From: Tolypeutes matacus
Lineage: Eukaryota > Chordata > Mammalia > Cingulata > Chlamyphoridae
DNA: 64,000 bases
Direction of reading: 5' to 3'
Assembly: GCA_026826555.1 (NCBI GenBank)
Contig: JAKSZT010032888.1
Location: forward strand, 894,890 to 958,889
Part shown: piece by piece, positions 11,905 through 22,892 of the stretch
How positions within the stretch are numbered: the stretch's first letter is position 1
Layout of the letters: every line of letters begins with the position of its first letter
Notes under the pieces: model-generated
What the model was told of the DNA's origin: nothing
The model's database searches: none
The model's input: only the letters and a program-made list of their open reading frames with translations
Translations under genes and position numbers: made by a program

Positions 11905-13990
11905 TAGTATATGCTATCGTGATCTGTGTTCTGTGATCTTTGGTGTTGCTATTGTAATTGTTTTGGGATTGTTTTGGGATACCACAAACCGTATACATAT
12001 AAGTTGATGGATTTAACTGATAAACGTTGAGTGTGTTCTAACTGCTCCACTGACATCTGTACCCTGTCTCTCTCTTCCAAAGCCTCATTATTCATTGGAA
12101 AAAAAATACTGAATTTAGGCCAATTAATAACCCTATAATGGCTTTTAAATGTTGAAGTGAAAGGAAAAGCCCCACATCTCTCAAAAACTAGATATGATTA
12201 AGCTTAGTGAGGAACACAGGTCAAAAGCCAAGATAGGCTGAAAGCTACGCCTCTTGCACCAAACTGTTAAATCAAGTTGTGAATGGAAAGGCAAGGTTCT
12301 TGAAAAAAAAAATTTAAGTACAACCCCAGTAAACACACAAATGATAAGAAAGTGAAACAGTTTTATCGCTGATGTGGAGACAGTTTTAGTGACCTGGATA
12401 GAAACTCAAACCAGCCACAACCTTCCTTTAAGCCAAAGCCTAATCCAGAGGAAGGTCCTAACTCCCTTCGATTTTATGAAGGCTGAGAGAGGTGAGGAAG
12501 CAACAGAAGAAAAGCTTGAAGCTAGCAGATGTTAGTTCATGAGGTTTAAGGTAGGAAGCCATTTCCATAACATAAAAGTATAAGGTAAAGCAGCAAGTCC
12601 TGATGTAGAAACTGCTGCAAGTAATCCAGAAGATCTAGCTAAGATAATTGATGAAGATAGCTACACTAAACAACAGATTTTCAATGTAGATGAAACAGCC
12701 TTCTATTGGAATAAGATGCCAATCTAGAACATTCATAGCTAGAGAGGAGAACTCAATGTCTGGCTTCAAAGGACAGGCTGACTCTCTTATTAGGGGCTAA
12801 TGCAATAGGTGACTTTCAGTTGATGCCAATGCTCATTTACCATTTGGAATATCCTAGAGCCCTTAAGAATGATGCTAAATCTACAGCAAAGCCTGGATCT
12901 GTTCACAACATGGTTTACTGACTACTTTAAGCCCACTGTTGACACCTACTGCTCAGGAAAAATGACTCCTTTCAAAATATTACTGCTTCTGTACAATGCA
13001 CTTGGTCACCCAAGACCTCTAGTGGAGATATACAATGAAACTAATGATGTTTTCATGCCTGCTAAAACAATATCCATTCTATAGCCCATGGGTCAAGGAG
13101 GCATTTCAAATTTCAGGTCTTATTACTTAAGAAATATATTTTGTAAGACTAGAGCTGCCATATATAGTGATTCCTCTAATGGATCTGGAGAAAGCAAATT
13201 GAAAACCTTCTGGAAAGGATTCAGCATTCTAGATGCCATTAAGAATATTTGTGATTCATGGAAAGAGGTCAAAATTAACAGGTATATGGAAGAAGGTAAT
13301 TTCAACCCTCATGGATGACATTGAGGGGTTCAAGCCTTCGGTGGAGGAAGTAAGTGTAGATGTGATGGAAATAGCAAGAGAACTATAATTAGATGTTGAG
13401 CCTGAAGATAATGATTGAATTACTGAAATCTCATGATTTGAGATTTGAGTTGATTCTTATAGAAGGGCAAAGAAAGTAGTTTCTTGAGATGGAACCTACT
13501 CCTGGTGAAGATACTTTGCATATTGTTGAAATGGCAACAGAGGATTTAAAATATTACATATTATATATGGTTGTCTGGAACTGAACCTGCAATATCTTTG
13601 AGGTATTAATGTACTTGATGTTAATAGATAAAATCAGTTGATAAAGCAGCAACAGTGTTTGAGAGGATTGACTCAAATTTTGGAAGTTCTGTTGGTAAAC
13701 TGCTATACAAAAATATTACATGCTACAGAGAAATCTTTTGTGAAAGAAAGAGTCAATCAATGCAACAAATGTCAGCATTGTCTTATTTTAAGAAATTGCC
13801 ACCGCCACTCCAGCCTTCAGAAGCCACAGCCCTGGTCAGTCAGCAGCCATCAACATCTAGGGAAGACCCTCTATCAGCCAAAAGATTACAACTCACTGAA
13901 GGCTCATATGATGATTAGCATTTTTTAGTAAAAAGTATCACTCCTGATACTCAATGTATCACTCCTGATAAAGACACTATACAAAATGAA
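11905..13990 (+). mobile_element. Tigger (pogo-like Tc1/mariner) DNA transposon
   Basis: A decayed autonomous Tigger element carrying a transposase closely related to the TIGD1 type. The 5' non-coding part (near 11,905-12,137) and the coding region (12,138 to about 13,918) are both present. Flanking sequence on each side is L1 ORF2 in the same orientation, so the transposon inserted into an L1. I could not locate both terminal inverted repeats or the expected TA duplication with confidence, so the ends are approximate. Confidence 0.75.
12138..13918 (+). pseudogene. Tigger transposase pseudogene (TIGD1-like, DDD superfamily)
   Basis: Pogo-type transposases have N-terminal DNA-binding HTH domains and a DD(~32)D nuclease that excises and inserts the transposon. 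A likely start is ATG 12,138. The first catalytic Asp is visible in [12 protein letters not shown] near 12,680-12,715. The second should lie in the FKILLLxDNAxGHP motif near 12,970-13,010, but the codon reads Tyr (LLLYNALGHP). The third, in the PMDQG motif just after 13,085, reads Gly (PMGQGG). An in-frame TAG at 13,082 precedes it, and other stops and frameshifts follow. The C-terminal part survives as an 87-codon open frame (13,655-13,918) with SYFKKLPPP and QQPSTSREDP. The protein is dead at both sequence and catalytic level. Confidence 0.8.
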
Positions 13991-14099
13991 AACCGGTGTC
14001 TCCTTCATTAATATGCTAAAATAAATATACTTTGATCTATATATATATACTCTACCATCTTATTTAACCGGGAAGCACTAGAGACATTTCCACTAGGAT

Positions 14100-14640
14100 C
14101 CAGAAAAAGGAAAGGGCTCCCACTAACTCATCTTGATTAATTATTTTACTAGAATTGTTAGTGCAATTAAACATGAGAAATCAATTAGGAGCATGTAATT
14201 GAGAAATAGAAGAAAATTATCTTTATTTTCAGATGATAGGATAGCATGTACATGAGAAATCCTAGAGAACCAATACTCGACTGATATTGAAAGAATTCAG
14301 TAAGGATGGTGGAGGTAAATTAACATTCAGAAATCAATAGAAAAATGATAAGTAGTTAGAGAATAAAACGGTATAGAAAACCACATTTACAATAGCCAGG
14401 GAAAAATAAAATAGGTAGAAGTGAAAAATGTGCAAAACCTACATGAGGAAAATATTCAAATACTACTGAAAGATACACAAGTCCCTTGAAAAACTGAAAA
14501 TAACTTTATTGTTCTTGGATAAGATGACTTAGGATTTGAAGTTGCCAGTTCTTCCTAATTAATTTCCACATTCAGCACAGCTCCAATTAAAATACAAAAA
14601 AAGATTTTTTTGGGGGGGTCTAGAAAATTTTTCAAATTTG
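14100..14640 (+). mobile_element. Old L1 ORF2, right part of the Tigger-split L1
   Basis: TCTTTATTTTCAGATGATAGGATAGC corresponds to the L1 ORF2 'LFADD' reverse-transcriptase region. It is followed by AAATTAACATTCAGAAATCAATAG and AAACCACATTTACAATAGCC. This continues the ORF2 order left off at about 11,630. Confidence 0.65.
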
Positions 14641-14649
14641 TTGAAACGT

Positions 14650-15890
14650 GAGTACACTTTAACTTGCTAAAGTATAATTGAAGTACACTGAACAGAACAT
14701 ATTAAAATACACAATTGAATTAGTGTTGAATTCTGTAGATAAATATGAAGTCATCACCACACTGAAGATAAGTTGTTGTTTTTTTTTTTTAATCCCTTGG
14801 TAATTGATTCCTCTCTAGCCCTCTGTCCGCAGACAACAACTGATGTGCTATTTGTTACTGCAGATTTTTTGCATTGTCTATGCTTTAATATAAATGGAAT
14901 CATCTAGTATATATTTTCCTGGACTGGCTTTTTTTTTTTTGCTCATAATAATGATTTAGAAATTCAATCATACTGTGGTATGTACCCTTAGTTCATTTCC
15001 TTTTATTGCTGAACATTATTCCATTAAATGGATATATCATAATACATGTATCTATCTGTTGGTGGCCATTGGATTGTTTCCAGTTTTGGTTTATTACAAA
15101 TAACGCTGCTATGAACAATCATATCATGTCTTTTTGTTTATATATACTTTCATTTCTCTTGGACAAATTCTTTTGAGTGCAGTGATTGGATTTTTGGCAG
15201 GTGTAGATGCTTAACTGTTTAAGAAACCAAAAAACTGTATTCTAATGTTACACATTTTACATTTTCACAGCTGCGCATGAAAATTCCAATTGGTCCACGT
15301 CCTAGCTAATTCTTAATGCCATATACTTTTGCTTGGTTTTATTTTAATTTTAGCCATAACAATCTGTATTTAGTATTATCATGTGATTTCCATTTGCTTT
15401 ACCTGGTGATTAATAATGCTAAGCATCTTTCATGTGCTCATTGATTATTTCTCTATCTTATGTGTGAACTGTAATTCTTTTGCCTGTTTTGCTATTAAGC
15501 TCTTGAGTTCTTATTATTCACTTCTATTTAAGTATTTATTCTGGATGTATTCTGGAATCTGGATGCAAGTAGTTTATCAGCTATGAGTGTGGCAAATATT
15601 TTCTACCATTCTGTGGCATATTTTTCCTTAATCTTAAAGGTGTCTTTCAAAAATTTTAGTTTTGATGATGTACAGTTCATAATTTTTTTCTCTTATGATT
15701 TGTATGTGTATGTGTGTGTGCCATTTAAGAAGGCTTTGCCTATCTCAGAATTATAAAAATAATCCCAAAAGTTTTCTTCTAAAATTTTATAGTTTACATT
15801 TTACAATTAGGTCAATAATCCATTTTGAGTAAATTTTTGTGCAGCTCTGTTTCAAGTGTCCTGAGATAATTGGTGTTGTCATTGTTGTTG
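14650..15890 (-). mobile_element. Old L1 3' region, minus strand
   Basis: Reads as the reverse complement of an L1M-type ORF2 end and 3' UTR. Landmarks are ATTATTCCATTAAATGGATATATCA, TTGGTGGCCATTGGATTG, CTGCTATGAACAATC and AAGGCTTTGCCTATCTC. No open frame remains. Confidence 0.6.
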
Positions 15891-16389
15891 TTTTGGTCCA
15901 GTGTTTGGTTTGTAATCACTGTAAGAGATAAGCTGTAGTCAGCCTGTATGTTTATAGTAGAGCTGCAACAAAGCTAGACAATTTAATATTAAGGGTTTCA
16001 TAGAAAAAAAGACTTGCAAAAAGAGCTAGAGCATTGAAAATTAAAGGCTACAGGGGGAACTTGACCTACCAAATCAATAGAAAGGTACTATAAAACTTCT
16101 TTCATGTGCTCATTGATTATTGATTATGGTATTTAGGATTTGATGTTGGCCTTTTTCCTTTTTTTTTTTTTTCTTTCTTTAGTCTGAGTCGTTTTCTCTG
16201 CAGTCCTGCAGCTGGAAGATTAGTTTCAAGGTAGTCAAGAGGGGGAAGGATGTGAGGAGGGTTTGGGTGGAGGAGCAAGGCCAAAAGATGGGTCAAGAGA
16301 AAAAAACAGTTCTGGTCAAAATGAATGGACTACAAACAATGACAAAAAAAACCTAGGCTAAGTATGGGTTAAAAAGACTGTGGGTAAAG
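15891..16389. other. Intergenic, no gene recognised
   Basis: Mixed sequence with a pyrimidine-rich tract near 16,155-16,180. A short L1-like stretch may exist near 16,040-16,080. Confidence 0.4.
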
Positions 16390-17400
16390 AGGCGCTTATA
16401 TACATATCTGATAGGAATAAAAATTGTTATAACCCACATGGAGGGAACTGTGGCAGGATCCAACAAAATCACATGTTTACCTTTTGATCTTGCAGTCCCA
16501 CATTTTGGAATGACTTAGAAGATATATCTCCAACAATACAAAAATACATAAGCACAGAGTTTTCATATCAGCATTGTGTGTGATAGTAAAATATTATTTA
16601 TACATGTATACATTTAATATAATAAAATCAACAGGGATCGTGAAAACTCTGAAATGAAATATAAGCAGAAGTAAATTAATTGTATTTTAAATTAATACCA
16701 TAACCACAGTGAGGGAGAGAAGAACTTTGAGTTATAATTTTGAACCCATTATTTTGACTTTATAACTTTAGACCAAACAACAACCACAAAAACAAAGCCT
16801 TGTTCACAAATTTTTAAAAATAAATATGAAAGTTTATTGCTATTATTTCCATTGATATTTATGTAGTACCTGCTAATTATTAGTAATATTCTAACATCCA
16901 TGGATTTGAGCAAAGGATATCTAGGCATCAAGACATTTTACAAAGAACCTTAATGTGATTTTGATATTATCAAAGAAGCAGCCCCATTTTATGGCTCCCT
17001 CCCCTGTCCCTCCCTTTCTTTTTCTTTTACTTTTTCATTATCTTTTTTTTTTCTTTCTTTCTCTTTTCCAGATTTTCTCCCCGTTACTTTCATTTTTACT
17101 TAAAATACCCTCTTTCCATTTTTGGGGACATTGGAATTGTCTTACATGATATTGCAATGATGGATACAGGCGATTATACATTTTGTCATAACCTATAAAA
17201 TTGTGCAGGGCAAAGTGTAAACTACAAGGTAAACTAAAGTTCATGGTTAGTATCAATGCTTCAAGATGTGTTCAACAATTATAACAAATGTACCACAGTA
17301 ATGAAGGATGTTGTTAATTTGGGAAAGTGTGGGAAGGGGAGGGAGTGAAGGCATATGTGAATCCCCTATATATATATTTTTTGATGAATCTAAAAAAACA
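16390..17400 (+). mobile_element. L1-derived 3' fragments, plus strand
   Basis: The segment near 16,500-16,600 resembles the L1 ORF2 end on the plus strand (ATATATCTCCAACAATACAAAA). The segment 17,130-17,360 is the reverse complement of the L1 3' UTR family at about 37,060-37,140 (TTTTATAGGYTWTGACAAAATGTRTAAT). A 200-bp stretch at 16,622-16,830 is repeated at 21,225-21,430. Confidence 0.5.
16622..16830 (+). repeat. Left copy of a ~200-bp diverged direct repeat
   Basis: Shares TTTTAAATTAATACCATAACCAC and ATTATTTTGACTTTATAAC with 21,225-21,430 in the same orientation. The family is not recognised. Confidence 0.75.
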
Positions 17401-17639
17401 CACCTGTGTTTATTGTCCTGTAGTATATTTAATATCTACTATCTTCAGAAATCAACAATCCATGTACAAAACGTGTGCACAATTCTACTTTCTTTTCAAA
17501 CCCATGTGAAATATTCACAAAAACTCCTTAAATCTTTTTTTTCAACTTTAAAAATTTTATTCTTCATTATTTTCAAATAAAGTATTGAATTATATAGAGT
17601 TCTTTGTAAGTATACTGTTTACCTCCCTCCCAAGACTGC

Positions 17640-20600
17640 TAATTTCTCCTTTTATTTTTATTTTTCCACCTATTACATATTGAGGTAAAACTTACACTTA
17701 CTAAAAACTTAGATTTCTTGTGAATATACTTTTTTTAAATAATAATTTTATTTTTTTATTTTTTAAAAGATAATTAAATTACATAAATGTTACACAAAAA
17801 TTGTAGAGATTCCCGTATGCCCCACCTCCCACTCCTCCCACAACCTCCAACATAAACATCCTTTATTAGTGTGGCAAATCACCTGCAATAGGTATACACA
17901 TCTTGGGGCTTTGCCACTAAGCATGGACTGGATCATAGTTCACATTGTAGACCACACTCTTTCACACGCAGTTCTGCATGTTATATAATGATATAAAATG
18001 TCCTATATCTGTTATTGCAATGTCTTTCAGAATAATTCCTAAGTCATGAAAAAGTCCCTGTATTACAACTGCTTTTCCCTCTCTTTGCCCCTAAAGCATC
18101 CGGTGGCCACTGGCTCGACGTTAATGTTGTTATTACTTCCATTGGATGAATCACAATATGTCTATAACAGAATACCAGTAAATCCACTCTAGTCCATAGC
18201 TCTTCCTCCAATCCTGAGGAGTCTGAGATGATAATGCCCACTCCACCTCCAAGTGACAGAGGGCTTATATCTCATGGATAAAATGGATGGGATTATCCTG
18301 CCTGCAGTTGCAGACTCTCTCCATTCCCTGGGATGGCCGTTGTCCATCATCATCTCCCCACCAGGTGTCCAGGGTGAGTCCATTGAGCTATAGAGTAGGA
18401 GTTGCAGCTCCACCAAGATTCAAGGCTATATTAGTCACCCAAAGGGGTGCTAATGTGAAATACCAAAAATGGGTTGGTCTTTATAAAGGGTATTTATTTG
18501 GGGTAGAAGTCCACAGATACCAGGCCATAAAGCATAAGTTTCTTCTCTCATCAAAGTCCATTGCCACGTGTTGGAGCAAGACAGCTGCTGATGTTTGCCA
18601 GGGTTCAGGCTTCTTGGGCTCCTTTCTTCCCAGGGCTGCATTTCTCTCTGGGCTTAGCTCCTCTGGTTCCTCCACAAGGTCAGCTGTAGACTATCAGGCA
18701 AATGGCTCACTTCTCCTGGGGCCTTCTGTCCAACATCAAAACTCCAATATCAAAACTGCTTCTCAAAAACTACTGCAACTCTGTTCTTTCTGATGCCTTT
18801 TTTATTTTCTTCCCCCACCCACCAAGGGGTGGGGCTCAACAACCTACTGACATGGCCCAGTTAATGCACTAATCATAACTTAATCATGCCCAGATTAACA
18901 GATCAGTTTACAAGCATGATCCAATTATATTTTTGGAATTCATAATTACATCAAATTGCCCAATAGCTACACAGGCCCAGCTGGCACACGGACAGCCCAA
19001 AGACTATGGTCTCTGGAAGTACACCTAAAAACTCCAGCAACACATAGACAGATGGACCATGTGCAGGGAAGACATATTTGGGCCCAACTCTGTCACTCTC
19101 AGGAACAAGGATTCCAAAGGAGGGCCCACTGATAAGGTGCAAAACTCTGGAGCTATCTGCCCTGATCTAGGACCTGGGTGTCTCCAGAGCCCTCAGGAGC
19201 CCCTCTGTTTGGGATGTATCCACATTGGAAGCCTATGAGGTTCTACTGAGATGTGCATAAGCGTTACCTCTGGGATGATCTCCCGACTCACTTTGAAGTC
19301 TTTTAGCCATATAAACTCATTTGTCTTTACCTTTTCCCCCTTTTATTCAATGTCTTTTTCCAGTTGTATTGCCCATTGGCACTTGTTAGTAATCCCTCAT
19401 TGCCAGGGAGGCTCATCCCTGGGAATTCATGTCTCACACTAGGAGGAAGGTAATGCGTTCATATGCTGAGTTTGCTTTAGAGAGAGGCCACATTTGAGCA
19501 ACAAGGAGGCTCTCAAGAGGCAACCCTTAGGCACCCCAAACAATAGGCTAAGTTTCAGTTTCAGAGCAAAGACTCATAAGGTTAGTCATCAATAACAAGA
19601 GCCCATCAGTGGATCATCTTCCTTTGCCAGACACTGCCCCTGCACTTGGGGAACTGTTGCTACTCCCTTGGAAAATATGGCAAAGGTGTCCAGGATGGTA
19701 ATTCAGTATTTTCTCATTTATTGAGTGGGTCTCTACCCACTGTGACCATTCCCTGTGAGCATTTCAACAATTTTATATACCTTTTACATATGTTCAGGTG
19801 AACTTCTTTTCATGAACCCTCCATCCCTGACACCCCCCACCAATGATCCTCTCCCACCCCAGTTGTAGCCCTTCTGTGATCCAAAGCTCCTTTAAAGATG
19901 AAGCCAATACAATAGCCAAATACAAATAATAGGAAAAATGAAATAATAATGATATTTAAATGTAAAAGATAAGATACATGAAAACTTTTTAAAAAACTAA
20001 AAATAAGATTAAGGGATTTGGTTATTCAAAAAGTGAGAAAAAAAATAGAAAAATAAAATTTTGACATTTTGCCTTTTATCACTGCCCTATCTGGTGTCTA
20101 GTCTGTACTGTGGCACCTTCTACCTCTCACTCCCCAGTATCTGACTATTTTTCATTTAATTTTCAAAGAAGTTTTAGGTCACAGCAAAGTCACACACCAA
20201 ATACAAGACACTCTCATACACCTAACCTCCTCCTCCTTTCCTCACCCCACATTAAAACCTTTTTGTATGTGGATGGTAGCATTATTATAACTGATATACA
20301 GATAGTGAAACATAGCTACTAAACATTGTCAATGGTTTAGGGTATGGTTTACATTTTGGATTATACACTTTTATAAATTTTGATGATATTTATCATGTCC
20401 TGTGTCCATCAATGTAAGGTAATGAAAAACATTTCCACTGACCACTAAATCTATTTTGATCTATTCTGTTCCTCCCTCCCCATCCCCCTGGGTCCCATGA
20501 TGACCCCCTGGCTTGACTCATTGGATGACAATATTCATAGTTACATGCACCAAGAGGTCATGACACACGTTGGTTAGGAACAGCTCTTGCTCTTAAGAGA

Positions 20601-20815
20601 TGCCCACCTGCCTATTTCTGCTCTCCCCTCAGTATCCTGGGTATTCTAACCCACTCTTCCCAATCTACCCATCTGTCAACCCTGCACCACCCAACCCAAT
20701 ATATCACTACCCTCCTGTCCTATCCCTTTAATACACAACTACACTATCACTTTACCATAGATTAAGTCCATATGGATGATGGCTCAGAACTTTCTCTTTT
20801 CTTACTCTTTCTTAT
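17640..20815 (-). mobile_element. Very long L1 3' UTR, minus strand
   Basis: This segment joins directly to an L1 ORF2 C-terminus at 20,816-21,190 in the same orientation. Parts of it recur at 1-412, 36,865-38,040 and 57,596-57,800. That makes it an L1 3' UTR about 2.6 kb long after removal of a 0.5-kb insert. Landmarks are ACATAAATGTTACAC, CAGGGAGGCTCATCCCTGGG and GAGCAACAAGGAGGCTCTCA. I associate this UTR with xenarthran L1s, though that is from memory. Open frames inside it, such as 168 codons at 18,287-18,793, show no domain. Confidence 0.65.
18428..18948. repeat. Unclassified ~520-bp insert in the L1 3' UTR
   Basis: The related UTR copy at 37,540 reads GATTCAGGGCTCAACTGGCA. In this copy the corresponding sequence is split between GATTCAAGGCT (18,417) and CCAGCTGGCACACGG (about 18,978). 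The intervening DNA is GC-richer and contains AAAGGGGTGCTAATG, GGGTATTTATTTGGGG, CCACGTGTTGGAGCAAGA and CCACCAAGGGGTGGGG. I recall it as a common interspersed repeat but cannot name the family. No target duplication is certain. Confidence 0.55.
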
Positions 20816-21190
20816 ACACCTATCTTTCAGACAATAGTTCTCAGAGACTGCTCAATTTCCTTAATTCATATCAGTGAGGTCATATATTGTTCATCCTTCA
20901 ATGCCTGGCTTTCTTCACTCAACATAAGGTCTTCCAGATTCATCCATATTACCCCATGTGTTATCACTTTATTCCTTCTTACAGCTGAGTAATATTCCAT
21001 TGTATGTATGTATCACATTTTGTTTATCCATTGATCTGTTGATGGGCACCTGTGTTGATTCCAACTTTTGGCAATAGTGAACAATGGTGCTATGAACATT
21101 GATGTGCATATATCTGTTCATGTCTTTGCTTTCAGTTCTTCTGAAAAGTGGAATCGCTGGATCATATGGAAGATTGATTTTTAGGATCAT
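20816..21190 (-). mobile_element. L1 ORF2 C-terminus, minus strand
   Basis: Decayed counterpart of 9,336-9,700. It contains the reverse complement of the codons for MDKQNVIHTYNGILLSCKKE and LPYDPAIPLF. It belongs with the long 3' UTR to its left. Confidence 0.75.
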
Positions 21191-21224
21191 TTTAATTACC
21201 TAAAAATAAAGAAAATAAAATAAC

Positions 21225-21430
21225 ATAATATAATAAATACAAGGATGGGAAAATTCTAAAATAGAATATAAACAGATGAATTAACATAATTTTATTTTAA
21301 ATTAATACCATAACCACTGTGAGTGAGAAAAAGCTTTGAATTTTAATTTTAAAGCCATTATTTTGACTTTATAACACAGAACAAACAACAATGTCTTGTA
21401 AACATAGGTGAACTGTTTTAATAAGTTTGT
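21225..21430 (+). repeat. Right copy of a ~200-bp diverged direct repeat
   Basis: Second copy of 16,622-16,830. Together the two flank the L1 pieces in between. Confidence 0.75.
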
Positions 21431-22770
21431 TGTTCTCAGTATTATAATGTCACAAACATTTCAAATCAATGACCTCAGTGTTTATGTGAAGAAACTAGAA
21501 AAATAAGAGAAATTGAAAGCCAAAGGAGCAGAAGGTTGTAAATAATAAAGATCAAAGTAGAAATCAATGAAAAGAAAATTAAAAAATCAACAAAAAATCA
21601 GTAAAACCAAAGACTTTGTTCTTTAAGACAATTAATAAAACTGATAAACTTATAGATTGACTGATGAGGTAAAAAGAAAGAAGCCACAAATTACCAATAT
21701 CAAGAATGAATGAGGTGACAACTCTACAAATTCTAAAGACTCTAAAAGAATTACAAATGAATATTATTATGCCAAAATTCTATAATTTAGATGAAATTGA
21801 TAAATACCTTGAAATATTCAACCAAATTTCACTCAAGAGGAAATGGATAACCGGAATTGCCCTTCTCTCTTTAAGAAAATGAATTAGAAAATTGCCTTAT
21901 AAAATAACTCCAGGCCTACCTAGATGATTTTATGGCAAATTCTATGAGTCATTAAAAAAAGAATATAATGCTAACTCTACAAAAATATTTCCAAAAAATT
22001 GAGTAAGCAGGAATAATTCCTAACTCGTTCTATAAGGCCAAAATTACCCTGATACCAAAACCTGTCAAAACAAAAGTTACTAATATCCCTCTTGAATAGA
22101 TGAAACATCCAAAACAAGATCAAGTTTAACAATATGCTAAAAAGATAATATAGCATGTCAAGTGGAGTTTATGTCAGAAATTCAAGATTGGTTCAACATT
22201 TGAAAATCAATCAATGTAATTAACAGTGCAAAAATGTGTATGAATAATGTATACAGTCCCTGCTCAAAACTTGCACACAAACTCTCATAGGACCTTTATT
22301 GACTATAGCTCAAACTTGGAAACATCACCAACATCCATCACCAGGTAAATGAATAAACATATTGTGGTATATCTATATGGTAGAATACTACTACAACAAT
22401 AAAAATGAATGAATAATTAATACACACAAACACATGGATGAATCCCAAAATAATTATGCTCAGTGAAATAAGCCCATACAAAGGAGTATTTGCTGTATGA
22501 TTTAATTTGTATAAAATTCTCAAAAATAGAAATGAATCTATAGTGGCAGGAACCAGATCAGTGGTTGCCTGAGAGGTGGGGACCATGGCAGTGTGGGGGA
22601 GGGTACTACCAAGGGGCATGATGAAATATTTAGGGGTGATGGATATATTCACAATATTCATTATGGTGTTGTATTGCATGGGTGTATACTTTGGGTAACA
22701 TTTATCAGATTGTATACTTGCAGTTTGTGGTGTTTCAATTATATCTCCATAAAGTTGCTAAAATGGATAA
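21431..22770 (+). mobile_element. Old L1 ORF2 and 3' end, plus strand
   Basis: L1 ORF2 order is visible on the plus strand: GATCAAAGTAGAAATCAATG, AACCAAAGACTTTGTTCTTT, GCCAAAATTACCCTGATACCAAAACC (the LIPK region), then ACATTGTGGTATATC-like and GATGAATCCCAAAATAATTATGC near 22,440. The frame is lost throughout. Confidence 0.65.
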
Positions 22771-22774
22771 AGGA

Positions 22775-22892
22775 AGTGAGCTAGAGAGTGAGAGAGAAAG
22801 AAATAAAGAAAGAGAGAAAGAAGGAAAGAGGGAGGAAGGGAGGGAGGGAAGAAGGGAGGAAATAAGGAAGGAAACAAGGAAGGAAGGGAAAA
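22775..22892 (+). repeat. Purine-rich (GAAA/GGAA)n tract
   Basis: About 115 bp almost purely of A and G, including GAGGGAGGAAGGGAGGGAGG. It lies at the 3' end of the old L1. Confidence 0.95.

Noticed and set aside
18287..18793. 168-codon plus-strand open frame
   Set aside because: It lies across the boundary between the L1 3' UTR and the unclassified insert, and no domain is visible. Open by chance in GC-richer DNA.
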